Counted from the stretch's first letter, positions 44,154-54,535 are shown. The stretch: 64,000 nt of DNA from Euglena gracilis (GCA_039621445.1 CP154957.1:10906409-10970408); one strand, 5' to 3'. Numbers and translations are program-made. Notes: generated by a model not told the origin, from the letters alone.

Positions 44154-44248
44154 GTGTTGTCACCTCCCCCAGTTGAGGACCACCCCAGGCCCATCGACCC
44201 AGAGAGGGCGACCAAAGAAGCAAACTGGGTCGAAGTCCGAAACAGACC

Positions 44249-44349
44249 TACACACACACACACACATACACACACACACATACATACACACACACACATA
44301 CATACACACACATACACACACATACACACATACACACACACACACACAC
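44249..44349. repeat. CA/CATA microsatellite
   Basis: CA and CATACA blocks just after the 43.95 kb exon. Confidence 0.95.
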
Positions 44350-44891
44350 CCACGTTCCGGGATAGCGGTCCTTTTTTTGACATAAAAGCACCTTCCTGCT
44401 GCCTAGTGGGGTTAATGGGCTCGGTTGGGGAGCGAACGTGCCCTCCTTTTCGTCAAGTGGTCTTTCCAAGATCCTCCCCTGGCGTCGCTTGACCAACACA
44501 CTTGATACTGCTGGAACTGACTTGAGCCAACTTCAAGGAGATGAAAAATATGGAAAGGGAGATATATGTAGCCCCCCCCACCCGCTGTCTAACCCTAACC
44601 TGTCTAACCCCCACCCGCCGCCCTTGTCCAAGCACCCCCTGGTCCTTACCCATCTTCTTAAAGGTCATCTTTTCGGGGAGGTTCGTGTTGTGTGTGTTTT
44701 TCAGAGAATTTACCCCAAAATTTCAACATTTTAGAAACTTCTGAAATCCAAATCCCTGGTTATTACAACACAATCACCAGATCATCGACAATGGCCCCTA
44801 CGAGGGAAAAAAACGATTGAAGAAATGTAAGGACCAGCCATGCCAAAAATCACCTGGCTCACTGAAAAAGCCCGTGAAAACTGATGATATT

Positions 44892-45060
44892 TACCTACCC
44901 CCCCCCCCCCGGGAAACTGTCATGCCCAAGAACCTGTCAGGGTCCCGCCCGGGAAACTGTCAGGGTCCCTGGTACCGGCCAACCTGTCATGCTGGAAGTT
45001 GTCAGGGTCCCCGGTACTGGCTCACCTGTCAGGTGACAGTTTCCCCGGGGGGGGTAGGTA
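44892..45060. mobile_element. MITE TACCTACCCC...GGGAAACTGTCA (family E, copy 1)
   Basis: TACCTACCC with a C run, then GGGAAACTGTCATGCCCAAG at the left; TGACAGTTTCCCCGGGGGGG then TAGGTA at the right. About 169 bp, highly similar to 45,632-45,800. Internal words CTGTCAGGGTCC and GGTACCGGCCAACCTGTCAT repeat. No coding. Confidence 0.9.
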
Positions 45061-45152
45061 TGAGAATTATTATTGTTCAACAGCATAAGCTCCAAAATAT
45101 CTTGTCACACCCCCTGGTCGTGAAAATGGCAATTGTTCTGACCCCTTTCCAG

Positions 45153-45318
45153 TTACCCATCAAATGTTTCAACCTTGCTGATTACGCCAATTCTGATGCC
45201 GGCGCAAACCCCGCTGAAAACCGAACACGACAAAGCCCCCGTCCCGCGGGGCGGTTCTGCCGCGGGCCGGGCGTCGGCGCGGCCGGGAGTCAGCCCCACC
45301 AGCAGCACGACGCTCAGG
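45153..45318 (+). CDS. Candidate internal exon (55 codons)
   Basis: A strong acceptor (CTGACCCCTTTCCAG) opens phase 2: YPSNVSTLLITPILMPAQTP, LKTEHDKAPVPRGGS and SARPGVSPTSSTTL to AGG|GTGTTG. It starts with an ordered-looking hydrophobic stretch and becomes Ser/Pro-rich. Phase 2 in fits the previous exon; the exit phase (0) does not fit the next one as drawn. Confidence 0.55.
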
Positions 45319-45445
45319 GTGTTGCTTAAGAGAATTTGACCCCCCCCCCCGGGGAGGGTCCAGCCAGCCAGCCAACTTTTTTGGTCAGCACAGACTTTCA
45401 GCTTGAGCTGGACTCCCCCCCCCCCCCGTCGAGGTGGTCCTTAAG

Positions 45446-45625
45446 CAAAACCCTGACCGCGCTGCACCCGCCGAAGGGCAGCGGCAGCAGCCGCCCGTCC
45501 TCCGCCATCTCCGCCGCGGTGTCCGTCATGTCGGTGGACTCCGTCGCCCGCTCTGCAGGCTCGCTGGTGGCCAGCCCCCTGCCTACCTCCGTTTCGATTT
45601 CGATTGTGATGCGTTACTTGCAGCG
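45446..45625 (+). CDS. Candidate internal exon, Ser/Ala-rich (60 codons)
   Basis: After GTCCTTAAG, phase 2: KTLTALHPPKGSGSSRPSS, ISAAVSVMSVDSVARSAGSL and VSISIVMRYLQ to CAGCG|GTGATT (phase 2 out). An earlier phase-0 donor lies at 45,591. The intron immediately continues into the family E MITE (TTACCCC at 45,631). Confidence 0.6.
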
Positions 45626-45631
45626 GTGATT

Positions 45632-45800
45632 TACCCCCCCCCCCCCGGGAAACTGTCATGCCCGAGAACCTGTCAGGGTTCCGCCCGGGAAACTGTCAGG
45701 GTCCCTGGTACCGGCCAACCTGTCATGATAGGAAGTTGTCAGGGTCCCCGGTACTGGCCAACCTGTCAGGTGACAGTTTCCCCGGGGGGGGGGTAGGTAT
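45632..45800. mobile_element. MITE of family E, copy 2, starting 6 nt inside an intron
   Basis: Nearly identical to 44,892-45,060 throughout, in the same orientation, with ends (T)TACCCCC and GGGGTAGGTA. Close similarity implies recent mobility. Its left end begins six bases after the predicted donor of the preceding exon. Confidence 0.9.
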
Positions 45801-45859
45801 TGATTTTGATCACCCTGCCCCAGGTTTCTGCAGAGAGGCGGGGCTGTTTCAGTGATATT

Positions 45860-46330
45860 AAGTGTTTATTAAATATTTTAATGCAAACAGCAAATACAAT
45901 TATTTTGGTTGACATTTGTCTGATTCCATCTTCCACCGTTCCCCAAGTATTTCTTTCAGGGGTAGGTCGGTGATGCTGGATCCATACCAAATCAGATAAA
46001 AGAAGCCCCCAAATGCCCGCTTTTCTCAAGGCCCCCAAAGTTCTTAATACAGCTGTCTCCCAGAGCAATCGGCGGCATTTGGGCCCAAAAATGTGTCCTG
46101 TGGGCTGGGCATGTGCGTCGAACATCCACATCAACACCACAATAACACAGCAGCACAAAGGGAACACACAAATTTGTGGAGTTGCAACTTGTGCACCCCA
46201 TTTTGAGATTGGGCTTAGGTGTGCATTAGCACACAGACAGAGGGGAGAGGCAGTGGGAAGGTGGGGCGAGCCATACCAATTCCCACACGCACATGGAAGA
46301 ATATGCACTCGCATGCGTGACCCAAGCTGA
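45860..46330 (-). other. Minus-strand coding-like segment, unknown
   Basis: A long minus-strand frame includes CRRLLWETAVLRTLGALRKA, IWGLLLSDLVWIQHHRPTP and DGIRQMSTKIIVFAVCIKIF. The composition is ordinary and unlike the + strand exons; GTGTGCATTAGCACAC near 46,213 resembles the family G palindromes. Probably a mobile-element relic; no domain is recognised. Confidence 0.3.
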
Positions 46331-46345
46331 AAGGGTATTTGGCAG

Positions 46346-46441
46346 ATGGCTGCCAGTGCTGTCGAGCGACAGCGAGGATGAGCTGTACGGCAGCCCCCAG
46401 GGTCGACAAGAGTCGCTTCCACGCACGGTCCAGTCCCTCCA
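46346..46441 (+). CDS. Candidate internal exon, acidic (32 codons)
   Basis: TATTTGGCAG and CTCCA|GTGAGA (strong donor) enclose 96 nt, phase 2 in and out. It encodes WLPVLSSDSEDELYGSPQG and RQESLPRTVQSL. The SSDSEDE patch is a typical acidic phosphorylation-prone segment. In phase with the exons on both sides. Confidence 0.65.
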
Positions 46442-46650
46442 GTGAGACAAATACCCGACACGAGCATTTTTTTTTCCAGATATTTGTGGTCAGGAGTCAG
46501 AAAAGGATGCTGGCAATTTCTTTTGAAAGATCATCAAAGGACAAGCTCACAGATTGGAGACAAGTCCCAAAGGGAAACTGTCCTCCCCGGGAAACTGTCC
46601 TCTACCCTCTGTACCCGCTAACCTTTACTCAGAGGGAGTCTCCTGCCTCT

Positions 46651-47096
46651 GTAAACCCCCCCCCAATTAGAAGCCCCCCCCCCCAAATAACAACCCCCCC
46701 CAAATAGAAGCCCCCCCCCCTCAGGTTTCCCGCCAAAAATCCAAATAACAGCCCCCCCCCCCGGCGAAGCCGGGGGGAAATTTGACGAAAAAATTTCCGA
46801 AAAATGGTGAAAACTCGAAAATTCTCCACGAAAAAAGGTCGACATTGGGAACAAAAGTGATATCTAGTATCCTTGAAACATGGCCTATCCACCCAAAACT
46901 AGAATAAATGCGTCTTGCAATTTTTTTTTAAACTTGGACCCCGTTCGATCCCCGGATCGACCGCCGGCCGAAGTTTTTCCTTTAGACAAAGGGTACCCAA
47001 TTAGAAGCCCCCCCCCCCCCTCGGATTTTCCGCAGAGTGACCGAATAGTAGCCCCGGGGGGCTTCTAATTGGGGGGGGTTTACCAGGGAATTTCTT
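46651..47096. mobile_element. Introner-like element GTAAAC...GTTTACCAG
   Basis: Begins GTAAAC, a C run, AATTAGAAGCC; ends GGCTTCTAATTGGGGGGGGT, TTACCAG. Left-end words (AAATAACAACC, AAATAGAAGCC) repeat with C runs four times. It starts with GT and ends with AG, so it carries its own splice-like termini, but the flanking bases are not clearly exonic. The interior (46,745-46,985) has no open frame. Confidence 0.7.
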
Positions 47097-47104
47097 AAGC
47101 CGGA

Positions 47105-47300
47105 GGGTACCCTACCCCCCGGGGGGGGTCCAGCCAGCCAGCAGCTCAAATCCAGCCAGCAGCCCAAATTCGGGCTGGGAGCCCCCCCCCCCCCGGGTCG
47201 ACTGAAATAAAGTCGGGTCCAGCCCGGACGGAGGCCGGGCCAGCCGGCCGAAGGCCGGGCCAGCGGGCCACAGGCTGGCCAGCCAACTGGGCTGCCCAGC
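47105..47300. repeat. Family J: CCAGCCAGCAGC repeats
   Basis: GTCCAGCCAGCCAGCAGCTC and ATCCAGCCAGCAGCCCAAAT, then a C run and GGCCGGGCCAGC(C/G)GGCC units. The same words recur at 47,860-47,930 and in part at 45,358. Probably another C/G-tipped element; ends not resolved. Confidence 0.55.
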
Positions 47301-47681
47301 TCACCTATCCATGCATTTTTCCCCCTCATCAAAGCTTCCTCCATCACAGCCCCCAGCCTTGATCTAGCTCCATCCATCAAATTGTCGAAAATGGCAAAAA
47401 TGTGTTAAAAAAATTGTTTTTCACCGACCCAGCCCAGCCCAGCCCCCTCCAGCCCCGGGTGGGGGGGTCGACTACAGCTTTTTCAAATTTGGCTAAAGTG
47501 GAAATCCCAGTGGATCCATCCGGAGGGGGGAGTCTACTAGCAGGGCTGGTGGGTTTTATTCCCCTGTGACAGGCTCGATGCGCTGAAAATTGCTTGACCC
47601 CCCAAAACCTGCCAAAATGCCTATTTTTGGCAATTTTGGTTTTTTTGGAACAGAAGCAGAGGAGCGAAAGTTCGTTAAAAG

Positions 47682-47842
47682 CAGGGCGGTCCATAAGGGA
47701 TGGGATTTTTTTTTTAGTTAAGGACCGCCCCTTAAGGACCGCCCCCCCCCCCAGGGCAGTTTTGGACCTGAAATTTTTTTCCGGCGCCTTTGGCGCCGGG
47801 TGTTTTTTTTGACCCATTTTGGGACCCATATGCAGGCTGGGC
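47682..47842 (+). mobile_element. 5' part of a family C element (copy 3)
   Basis: CAGGGCGGTCCATAAGGGAT through TTTGACCCATTTTGGGACCC matches 7466-7626 closely, including the GGCGCC palindrome. The match stops at TGCAGG, where family J words begin, and no right terminus is found nearby, so it is truncated or interrupted. Confidence 0.75.
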
Positions 47843-48135
47843 CCCCCCCCCCCCCGGGATGTCCAGCCAGCAGCTCATTTCCAGCCAGCAGCCTTTTTGC
47901 CAGCCGGAGGCTGGACCCCCCCCGGGGGGGTCTTTAAGAAATTCCCTGCTCTGTACTCGTTTTTTTGATGATAGTTTCCCAGAGGGGACAGTTCTGTGGT
48001 GGAGGACAGTTCTTCAATCTGTCCCCCAACAGATAGTTGGGGACAGTTAGGGCAGTTTCCCCAAGGTATCAAACCGAAACCTCGCCTTCGACCATCTCCC
48101 AAGGGGGAAATTGGACCTAATTGACGGGGCAAAAG

Positions 48136-48275
48136 CCCCGGAGGCGCCGCCTGCCCTGTCCCCGACCCCTCCCACACGTACGACGGGGGCCGCCGGGACT
48201 CCCAGATGACCGCCACCTACAGCACGCCGCCCCTCTCCACCCAGCCCCTTGCCAGGAGCGTTGCGTTTAACCGGA
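48136..48275 (+). CDS. Candidate internal exon
   Basis: From GGCAAAAG in phase 2: CPVPDPSHTYDGGRRDSQ, MTATYSTPPLSTQPLARS and VAFNRS. Donors AGC|GTTGCG (48,260, phase 0) or A|GTCCTG (48,276, phase 1) are possible; only the latter joins the next exon. Two other frames contain stops. Confidence 0.55.
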
Positions 48276-49366
48276 GTCCTGGGAACCCTGTGGGTTCTGG
48301 GTCAATGCCACAATAACCCAGCTACAACCCGGCCGCAACTTTTTCTCCTGCCATGCAATGTCCTCTGCTGGAAATTCAGAGGGAATGTGGAGATCGTGTT
48401 TTCAGGTGCTGTCCAAGTTGCAACCCCTCTCCTAAATAATTTTCTTGCCTCTCAGGGTGGGTGACAGTGCAACCTTATGCAATTTTTTGGGGGGAAATAT
48501 GCCGAAATCCTGCTCCTCTCCCCAGTGCAGAGCCCCGGAAAGCAAAAAAGAACCGGCCCGTGCGAAACCTGGACCACTCAGGGAAATGAGTGGGCTGTTC
48601 CCACCCCACCCCCTGTCCCAAGTCTTCTGCACGGTCCAGATGGGGGCAAATGAGTGTCCTACATCCATATAAACACCCGAAGGTGAGGCAGCGTTAGTGA
48701 GGGCTTGGTGGGACTACCGCACAAGGATTGGCATGAAAATCCTCCCCCCCCACCAGGAGGCCGTACCGGGGGGGGGGGGGAACTTGTACGGGAAAAAATG
48801 TTGTGGGAAAAATTCTGGACGAAATTTTGTCCAGGATTTTCCCCGCCTTTTGAAGGATCCGTTCAGGATTTTTCCCGGCTGATTTAAGGAAAGTCCAATT
48901 TCCTCCAGTGAATGACCCCCCCAAAAAAAATATTCGGCGCTGCGCGCCGATTTGCAGCAGGAATATTTCTTCCTCTCAGGAATCGGTGTTGTGCGCAAAA
49001 CCTTTGTGTTTTTTTTCAGCTGTCCAATATTTTCTCCCACCTGGTTTAAGCGAGCGTTCAGGATTTTTCCCGGCATTTTAAGGAGTCGTCCAATATTTTT
49101 CCCGGCAGAATTTTTCCCGTCGGCAATTGTTCCCGGTCAGATTCCCCCCCCCCCCGTAGGCCAACTGAGTTTGCACTCACAACTTTCTTTGGGAAGGTTA
49201 GTGTTCCGGCGTGGCTGCCCCCCCCCAGGAAAACGTCGTGCCCAAGACCTGCCAGGTCCCTGCTCGGGAAACAGTCGAGCCCCCAGTTCCGGTCAACCAG
49301 CCAGGTGGCAGTTTCCTGGGGGAGGGGCGGATAGGATGAGAGACCCTTGCTGCAAAGGGGCTGCAG
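48276..49366. other. Intron with AG/TT-rich words, no gene
   Basis: Contains repeated TTTTTCCCGGC(A/T) and CCAATATTTT words (48,830-49,130), probably remnants of a decayed repeat, and a degenerate family E element at the right. No exon called. Confidence 0.4.
49217..49330. mobile_element. Degenerate family E MITE
   Basis: CCCAGGAAAACGTCGTGCCC through CAGGTGGCAGTTTCCTGGGG follows the order of the 44.9 kb element (GGGAAACTGTCATGCCC ... GTGACAGTTTCCC) with about one change in five bases. Confidence 0.65.
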
Positions 49367-49430
49367 TCGGCACGTCGCCTCTCGGTGCGCCCCCATCAAT
49401 GAGTGCCACGGGGTCTGTCTCCCCCAACGG
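49367..49430 (+). CDS. Candidate internal exon, Ser/Gly-rich
   Basis: GGGGCTGCAG opens phase 1: GTSPLGAPPSMSATGSVSPN to AACGG|GTATTC (phase 2). The frame stays open further (YSAAAVSSGVGHSSV). It is the first link of the phase-consistent chain to 62.98 kb. Confidence 0.55.
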
Positions 49431-49659
49431 GTATTCTGCTGCTGCTGTGTCCTCGGGGGTTGGCCACAGCTCTGTTTAACCTCACGAACTTGTTCATTCC
49501 ATGTTTCTTTTGCAATCCGAAGGGTAAGCGTGCACCAATTGTGGGACTGGGTTTATGTGTGAGTTTTCTGTGTCTCATCCATGTTTAGGATATATTCACA
49601 TGTTGATGGCAAACGGTTGTTTCTTTACAATATTGATCCCTGTACCTGTTTGTTCACAC

Positions 49660-49712
49660 AAACACACACACACACACACACACACACAATCGTGTGTGTG
49701 TGTGTGTGTGTG
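49660..49712. repeat. CA block facing GT block (palindromic microsatellite)
   Basis: About 14 CA units, the centre AATC, then about 11 GT units, so a nearly perfect inverted microsatellite of about 25-bp arms. Confidence 0.95.
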
Positions 49713-49928
49713 TCCAATTCTTTTCTGTCGGTTGATTTTATGTGCAGGGGCTTTTTCAGAGTTGGCCCATTTTTGTGGAGATTTTTGGGGTTCCAGTGGC
49801 CCTCTGGTGGGGATAATCTAGCGAGTGCACTTTTTATGGCACTTTTTTGTGCATATTTCCCCACCTTTTCACCTATTTCACTGCATATTTTGGGGGCATT
49901 TTCGCACACATCGCCCTTGCTGTCTCAG

Positions 49929-50079
49929 GGGTTTCTCCATCATGAATTGGTGGCTTCCCATCGGCTCAATACCCGGCGCCATCAGCCCAAGGATGGAGGG
50001 GTCTCGGACCCCGGTGACACTGGAATCCATCTCTGCCCAGGAGATTCCGGAGCCGAACAGCCGCAGCATTCAGGGTGCC
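49929..50079 (+). CDS. Candidate internal exon (50 codons)
   Basis: A strong acceptor (CCTTGCTGTCTCAG) opens phase 2: FSIMNWWLPIGSIPGAIS, RMEGSRTPVTLESISAQE and IPEPNSRSIQGA to GCC|GTGAGG (phase 0). The first part is hydrophobic with two Trp, the second disordered. A later acceptor (CCCAAG) could drop the first part. Confidence 0.6.
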
Positions 50080-50699
50080 GTGAGGCGTAGCCAGACAAAG
50101 TGCACCGAGGCAGATCCCCAGCCCTTTTGTTTGCTATTATTGCTTTTTTTGCTTTTTTCTTTCGATCTGTCGTTGCTAATGTTAACAGAGAAAACCACAC
50201 CAGGGGTGACATGAATGCATCCTTTCTCTTTCCTTTTGCTTTGCTTTGCTTTCCTTTTCTGATCCTGGAGATTGTCCCAGAAAATTTGAATCTTTCAGCA
50301 AATAATGTTTTTTTCCCCCTGGGACGGAGAGGTGTACAGATTGGTCACAAGAAACAAAATGCGATTTGTTATGATTTATTGAAGTTTACATCATTTCTCA
50401 AATAAAAGAATTCAAAATGTCACCCAGGGAGGGAGAAATGCCAAATTTTTTTTCAGATGATAGTGACCCCAAAATGTGTTGTATGTCTGCTGAATACTAT
50501 CAAACTCCATGGTGCTATTTTTGTCTCAGAAGTGTTCGATCTATTATTTTCCTTCCATTTTTTTCAATTGGAGCATGATATAAATTGTGGAACATTTGCC
50601 CAAAAATACATTTTCACCTCTCTCACATTTCTATGGCGGGCAGTGAGGAAATAGGGCAATAACTATGAATTAATGAATCAACGCAATAAATAATTACTA

Positions 50700-51115
50700 T
50701 TTGGGCAGCAGAGTCCCCCCCTCTATGTCCAACGACCCCCCCCCCCCTCCCCCTGGTTGGAGGACACCTTTTCAGAGGTGTCGGACAGATTTTTGGCCTG
50801 GTACGAAGCGCCAGGCCGAAATTTTTTGAGCCTAAAAGCACCAAAAAATTTGCCAAAATGCCGTTCTTGGCACTTTTTTGAGCAAATATTTTTGGGCAGT
50901 TTTTTGGGCTAAATTTTTCCGCCCGAAGTGCCAGAAGGAAACTTTTGACCTTTTTGGGGGGTGGGGTCCTGGGTGCCCTCCGACTTTTTCTTTGACTTCT
51001 TTGACCCCATGTCTAACAACCCCCCCCCCCCGGTGAGAGGACACTTTTTTGGTCGCAACCCTATGTCTAACGACCCCCCCCCCCTGGTCGGAGGACAGAG
51101 GTTAGGTTAGGTCAG
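50700..51115. mobile_element. Family K: ATGTCTAACGACCCC...GGTCGGAGGACA
   Basis: TATGTC(C/T)AACGACC with a C run and then (G)GTTGGAGGACA or GGTCGGAGGACA occurs at about 50,724 and 51,060, with CTAACAACC...GGTGAGAGGACA at 51,012. Between them are AAATTTTTTGAGCC and GGCCTGGTACGAAGCGCCAG palindromes. Several overlapping C-tipped copies; individual ends not resolved. Confidence 0.5.
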
Positions 51116-51698
51116 GTTAGGTTGTTGGACATGGGGGTAGGGCCCAGGGGGATTTGGGGAGGGGCCTTCAGTCGTGCACCCGAACTTGAATGTGCCTGGA
51201 TTGCCACATTTATATGCCTTTTAAACTTGCCAAGAGCCCCCCCCCCCCCACGATGCCACAACCACTTGGCGTTCCATGTACCGGATCCAACCCATCCCGC
51301 ATGGTTAGTGCCGGCTTTTGAACGAAGTTGGCTGCTTGGGCAGGTCCCCCTAACCCTAACCCTAACCCTGAAGGGTTTGGCTGGCGGGCAGTTTCTTCGC
51401 TTCACCAACCTGCACTGCTGCCGTGGAAGGGGCACACCGTCACCTGGGCAGTTCTGCATGGGTCAAATTGGCAATTGGCACCAAGAACTCAAGCCAAATA
51501 CCTCCCTCCCTGGGAAGTTGTCCCCCTGGGCCCATGCTGGGTCACGTTTTTTTTATGCCGAAAAGTCCACTCATACCCCCCCCCCCCCCAGGAAGTTGTC
51601 CTCTTACACCGGCTGATTTGTCCGGTCACAATTTCCCAGGGGGAGGGGGGTTGGGTGTCATGCTAATTGTTTTCTTTCGGCTGCCTTGTGGTGCGGAG

Positions 51699-51867
51699 GG
51701 CTCTGCGATGGTGGGGCCACTCACCCGCCCTGGCGCGGACTCCATCACGCCAGTCTTCTCCTCGGACCTCGCAGACCTCCAGGAGCCCTTCTCGGGCTCC
51801 TCTGGGACCCCGGCAGCCAGGCAGGCCTCAGGACCCCGCCACAGGGATTCCTTCTTCCCCCATATAG
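51699..51867 (+). CDS. Candidate internal exon (56 codons)
   Basis: GTGGTGCGGAG opens phase 0, joining the previous exon: MVGPLTRPGADSITPVFS, SDLADLQEPFSGSSGTPAAR and PRHRDSFFPHI to ATAG|GTTGCC (phase 1). Ser/Pro-rich with a short acidic segment. Confidence 0.65.
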
Positions 51868-52838
51868 GTTGCCACCAGGTCCGTCCCCGCGTAGCAACCT
51901 GTGTCAATGGCACGGTGCCAAAACATTGTCATTCCCTGACAGAGCTCTTCGGAAAGCTTTTGATGATTCAGTGGGGCAGCAAAGTCATTTGGTTTGCCTC
52001 TCCGATGTCACCAGATGCCTTTTTTCCTTTTCAGTTGAAAATTTGACCGAATATTTTGGTCAAATGATGTCAACCACGTGACGGGGTTATAGGCGATTGT
52101 TTTTTTTGTCCATGGCACCATTTTATCGACAGAGTTTAATGATGATGATGATGACACTTGGACAAGGGAGTGGGGAAGGTGGCGGAGAAAATGCTATTGC
52201 ATTGCATTAATTTTGTGTGGCTTTCTCTTCTTTCGAAGTGGTTTCCAATTTCGGGAACAAGTGCGGTTTGCATTCTTTTTTGATGTCTTCTTTCCCTCCA
52301 ACTTTTAAAGAATGCTTTTAAGAGTCTTTTTAAAGAATGCAAAAAAAAGTTGGAGAGTGGAAAAAATTGACTTCTTCCCACCCCCTTGTCAAAACGCCAT
52401 CCCCTGGTTCTAACCCGGTGTATTGGCCAAGGACGCACCAGTTCATATGTCTTTGATCCTGGTAACAACAAAATTCAAAAAATACACAAATTTTTGTAGT
52501 TTTGTTGGTACATGCTCTGCAAGTTGTTGGTCAAAAATTCCAAAATGAAAAATTGAACAAAAACATCGGACACAGCAAAAAGCGTCTCAAAAAGTGAAAT
52601 TCCTCCAACCTCCCCTTGTCTAACAACCGCTGGCATTTTCATTTTTATATGTTTTTCACGCCTGTTTTGTATTTTTTATTTTTTATTTTTAGTTTTTTCC
52701 TCACTCTTGATGTGAAGTTGGTATTTTTTTGTGAAATTTTGTATGGTTCTTTCTGACGTGGAGTCTTATTTCCTAATATTGAATGTAGTGGGAAGGCACT
52801 CTATGTTGATTCCAAATGTCTGATGCACGTTGATGTAG
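51868..52838. other. Intron, nothing recognised
   Basis: AT-rich. A GATGAT run lies at 52,138-52,153, and an imperfect palindrome (TTTTTAAAGAATGC / TTTAAAGAATGC) near 52,305-52,345. No exon and no C-tipped element is seen. Confidence 0.45.
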
Positions 52839-53189
52839 CTTCACACCATAACACATGCGGCATATGCGTCAACTGCAAGTTGTTCGTCATGCAACGATGT
52901 ATGACCCGTATGCCTGGCCTGCCTCCGAGGGATGATCCGCCCGCCCCTGACCCGAACATGCTGGCGGTGCCGGCCAAAGTGAGGCACGCCGTGGTGCAGC
53001 CGGCAGACCTGAAGCTGGAGGACCTGGCCGGCATCCCCCGCGTGCAGAGCCGCCACGTGAAGCTGGGCTCCGGCTGGCAGGCGAGCCTGGAGGAGATGGA
53101 GGACCTGGACGGCCAGGGGAGGTCGGGACCGGCTTGTTGGGAGTATCCCGCCCAGCCGAAAAGCAGCGAGCAGCACCCTCTCGTACTGG
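52839..53189 (+). CDS. Candidate internal exon with Cys patch (117 codons)
   Basis: GATGTAG opens phase 1, as required by the previous exon. It encodes HHNTCGICVNCKLFVMQRCM with CxxCxxC spacing, then KVRHAVVQPADLKLEDLAGI and RHVKLGSGWQASLEEMEDLD, to CTGG|GTGAGT (strong donor, phase 1). The longest ordered-looking stretch in the window. The Cys spacing might bind metal but matches no family I can name. Confidence 0.65.
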
Positions 53190-53203
53190 GTGAGTGTTGT
53201 GCA

Positions 53204-53704
53204 GGGGGGGGGGAATTAATATCCGCAATTTTTCCGCAATTTCCGCAATTTTCCGCAATTTCCGCAATTTTCCGCAATTTTCCCGCAATTTCCGCAATTT
53301 TTCCGCAATTTTCACCATTTTTTTGAAGAATTTTTTCCCCACCACCGAAGATGGAAGATGCAATGAGTTCAAGCCATTCTTCAAATGGATCAACAGGTGT
53401 GCTATTGTGTTTTGTTGTTCCCCCCCCAGTTTACCAATTTTTCTCACAGGTGCACCACTGGTCACAGGATTGGGTGCGTCCCACCTGTGCAAAGAACATC
53501 AAGCGTGTTGATTTGTGCTCGCCTGCATCGACGTGGGTGTTGCGGTGTTCTGAACCTCACAATTGAAAATTTTCTAAGTTCCCCCAAGCAGAAATGTGTA
53601 TACCCGATATCAATTTTTCCGCAATTTTTCCGCAATTTCCGCAATTTTTCCGCAATTTTTCCGCAATTTTTCCGAAGGCCTCCGATATCAATTCCCCCCC
53701 CCCC
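53204..53704. mobile_element. G-tipped element with AATTRATATC ends and CCGCAATTTT arrays
   Basis: The left is a G run then AATTAATATCCGCAATTTTT; the right is CTCCGATATCAATTCCCCCC, its inverse. Tandem TTCCGCAATTT units lie inside both ends (53,225-53,312 and 53,616-53,676). The middle (53,340-53,590) is non-repetitive, with one weak exon-like stretch after TTCTCACAG. C/G polarity is reversed relative to families B and E. Confidence 0.65.
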
Positions 53705-53969
53705 TGTGTTGCGATAGATGGACCTGAATGCAATGTGCTTGTTTTGTATGCATGATTTTATACATATATATAATACATATGAAAATGAAAATTAAATATT
53801 ATTAATGTTATAAAAATCAAATTGCACAAATTGAGCAAAAAAAGGAAACATTTCACACATAGATACATATAATGAATAGTAATGATAATATACACACAAA
53901 TCACAAATACACAATGAACAGTATATCACTGCATTACAGTATTATACAAACTGTGTAAAGTTAAAACAG

Positions 53970-54214
53970 TCCCACAGCTCACGCACTCCCCTGCTGGCGC
54001 GTCCGTGTCGTACGACCCGTCGTACTTCGCTGCGAACCGCCCCCAGGTGGACGAGGACCTCCCGGAGGGGGAGGGGGAGAGGGAGGGGGAGAGGGAGGGG
54101 GAGGGGGAGGGGGAGGAGGAGCCCGAAGAGCCGCCAGAGGAGTCCCCCGAGGAGGCGGCGCAGCCGGCGGCCCCTGTGGTGGGCGTCGCCCAGGCTATCG
54201 TTCGGGGAAGTCGG
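53970..54214 (+). CDS. Candidate internal exon with Glu/Gly-rich tract
   Basis: TTAAAACAG opens phase 1 (alternatively CCCACAG in phase 0 at 53,978). It encodes HSPAGASVSYDPSYFAANRP, a tract of repeated EGEGEREG, EEPPEESPEEAAQPAAPVVG and VAQAIVRGSR to CGG|GTGCCT (phase 0). The EG tract is encoded by a GGGGAG/GAGAGG DNA repeat and may vary in length. Confidence 0.7.
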
Positions 54215-54454
54215 GTGCCTGAGTCCGGGCTCAACCGCACCCGTTGGACCCGCCTGCGCCGCCCCAACAACCCCCCAAAATGAGCCCCAGGAATTCTGTT
54301 TTGTGTATTCTGTGCTGATCTCCCCAGGCACGGAAGTCGTTCATTTGTGAGGTTCTCCAGCATTTTGTGCCAGTTTCGACCACTTTTTGTGCCCCCCCCC
54401 TAATGGGGTCCGGTCTGACACGCGCAAGCACAATTCAATTGCACCATCGAGTCC

Positions 54455-54535
54455 CCTTGCTGGTGCGAAGCGAAGCGCTATTCGCATTGAAAGGCTGTTG
54501 GTGCGAAGCGAAGCGCTGGTCGCATCGAAAGACTC
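54455..54535. repeat. Short direct repeat GGTGCGAAGCGAAGCGCT
   Basis: Two copies of TGGTGCGAAGCGAAGCGCT followed by (A/G)TTCGCAT/GTCGCAT and CGAAAG, about 38 bases apart. Confidence 0.8.

Noticed and set aside
46880-46990. tRNA-like GTTCGATCC word near 46,938
   Set aside because: No acceptor stem or anticodon arm can be folded around it; it lies inside an inverted-repeat element.
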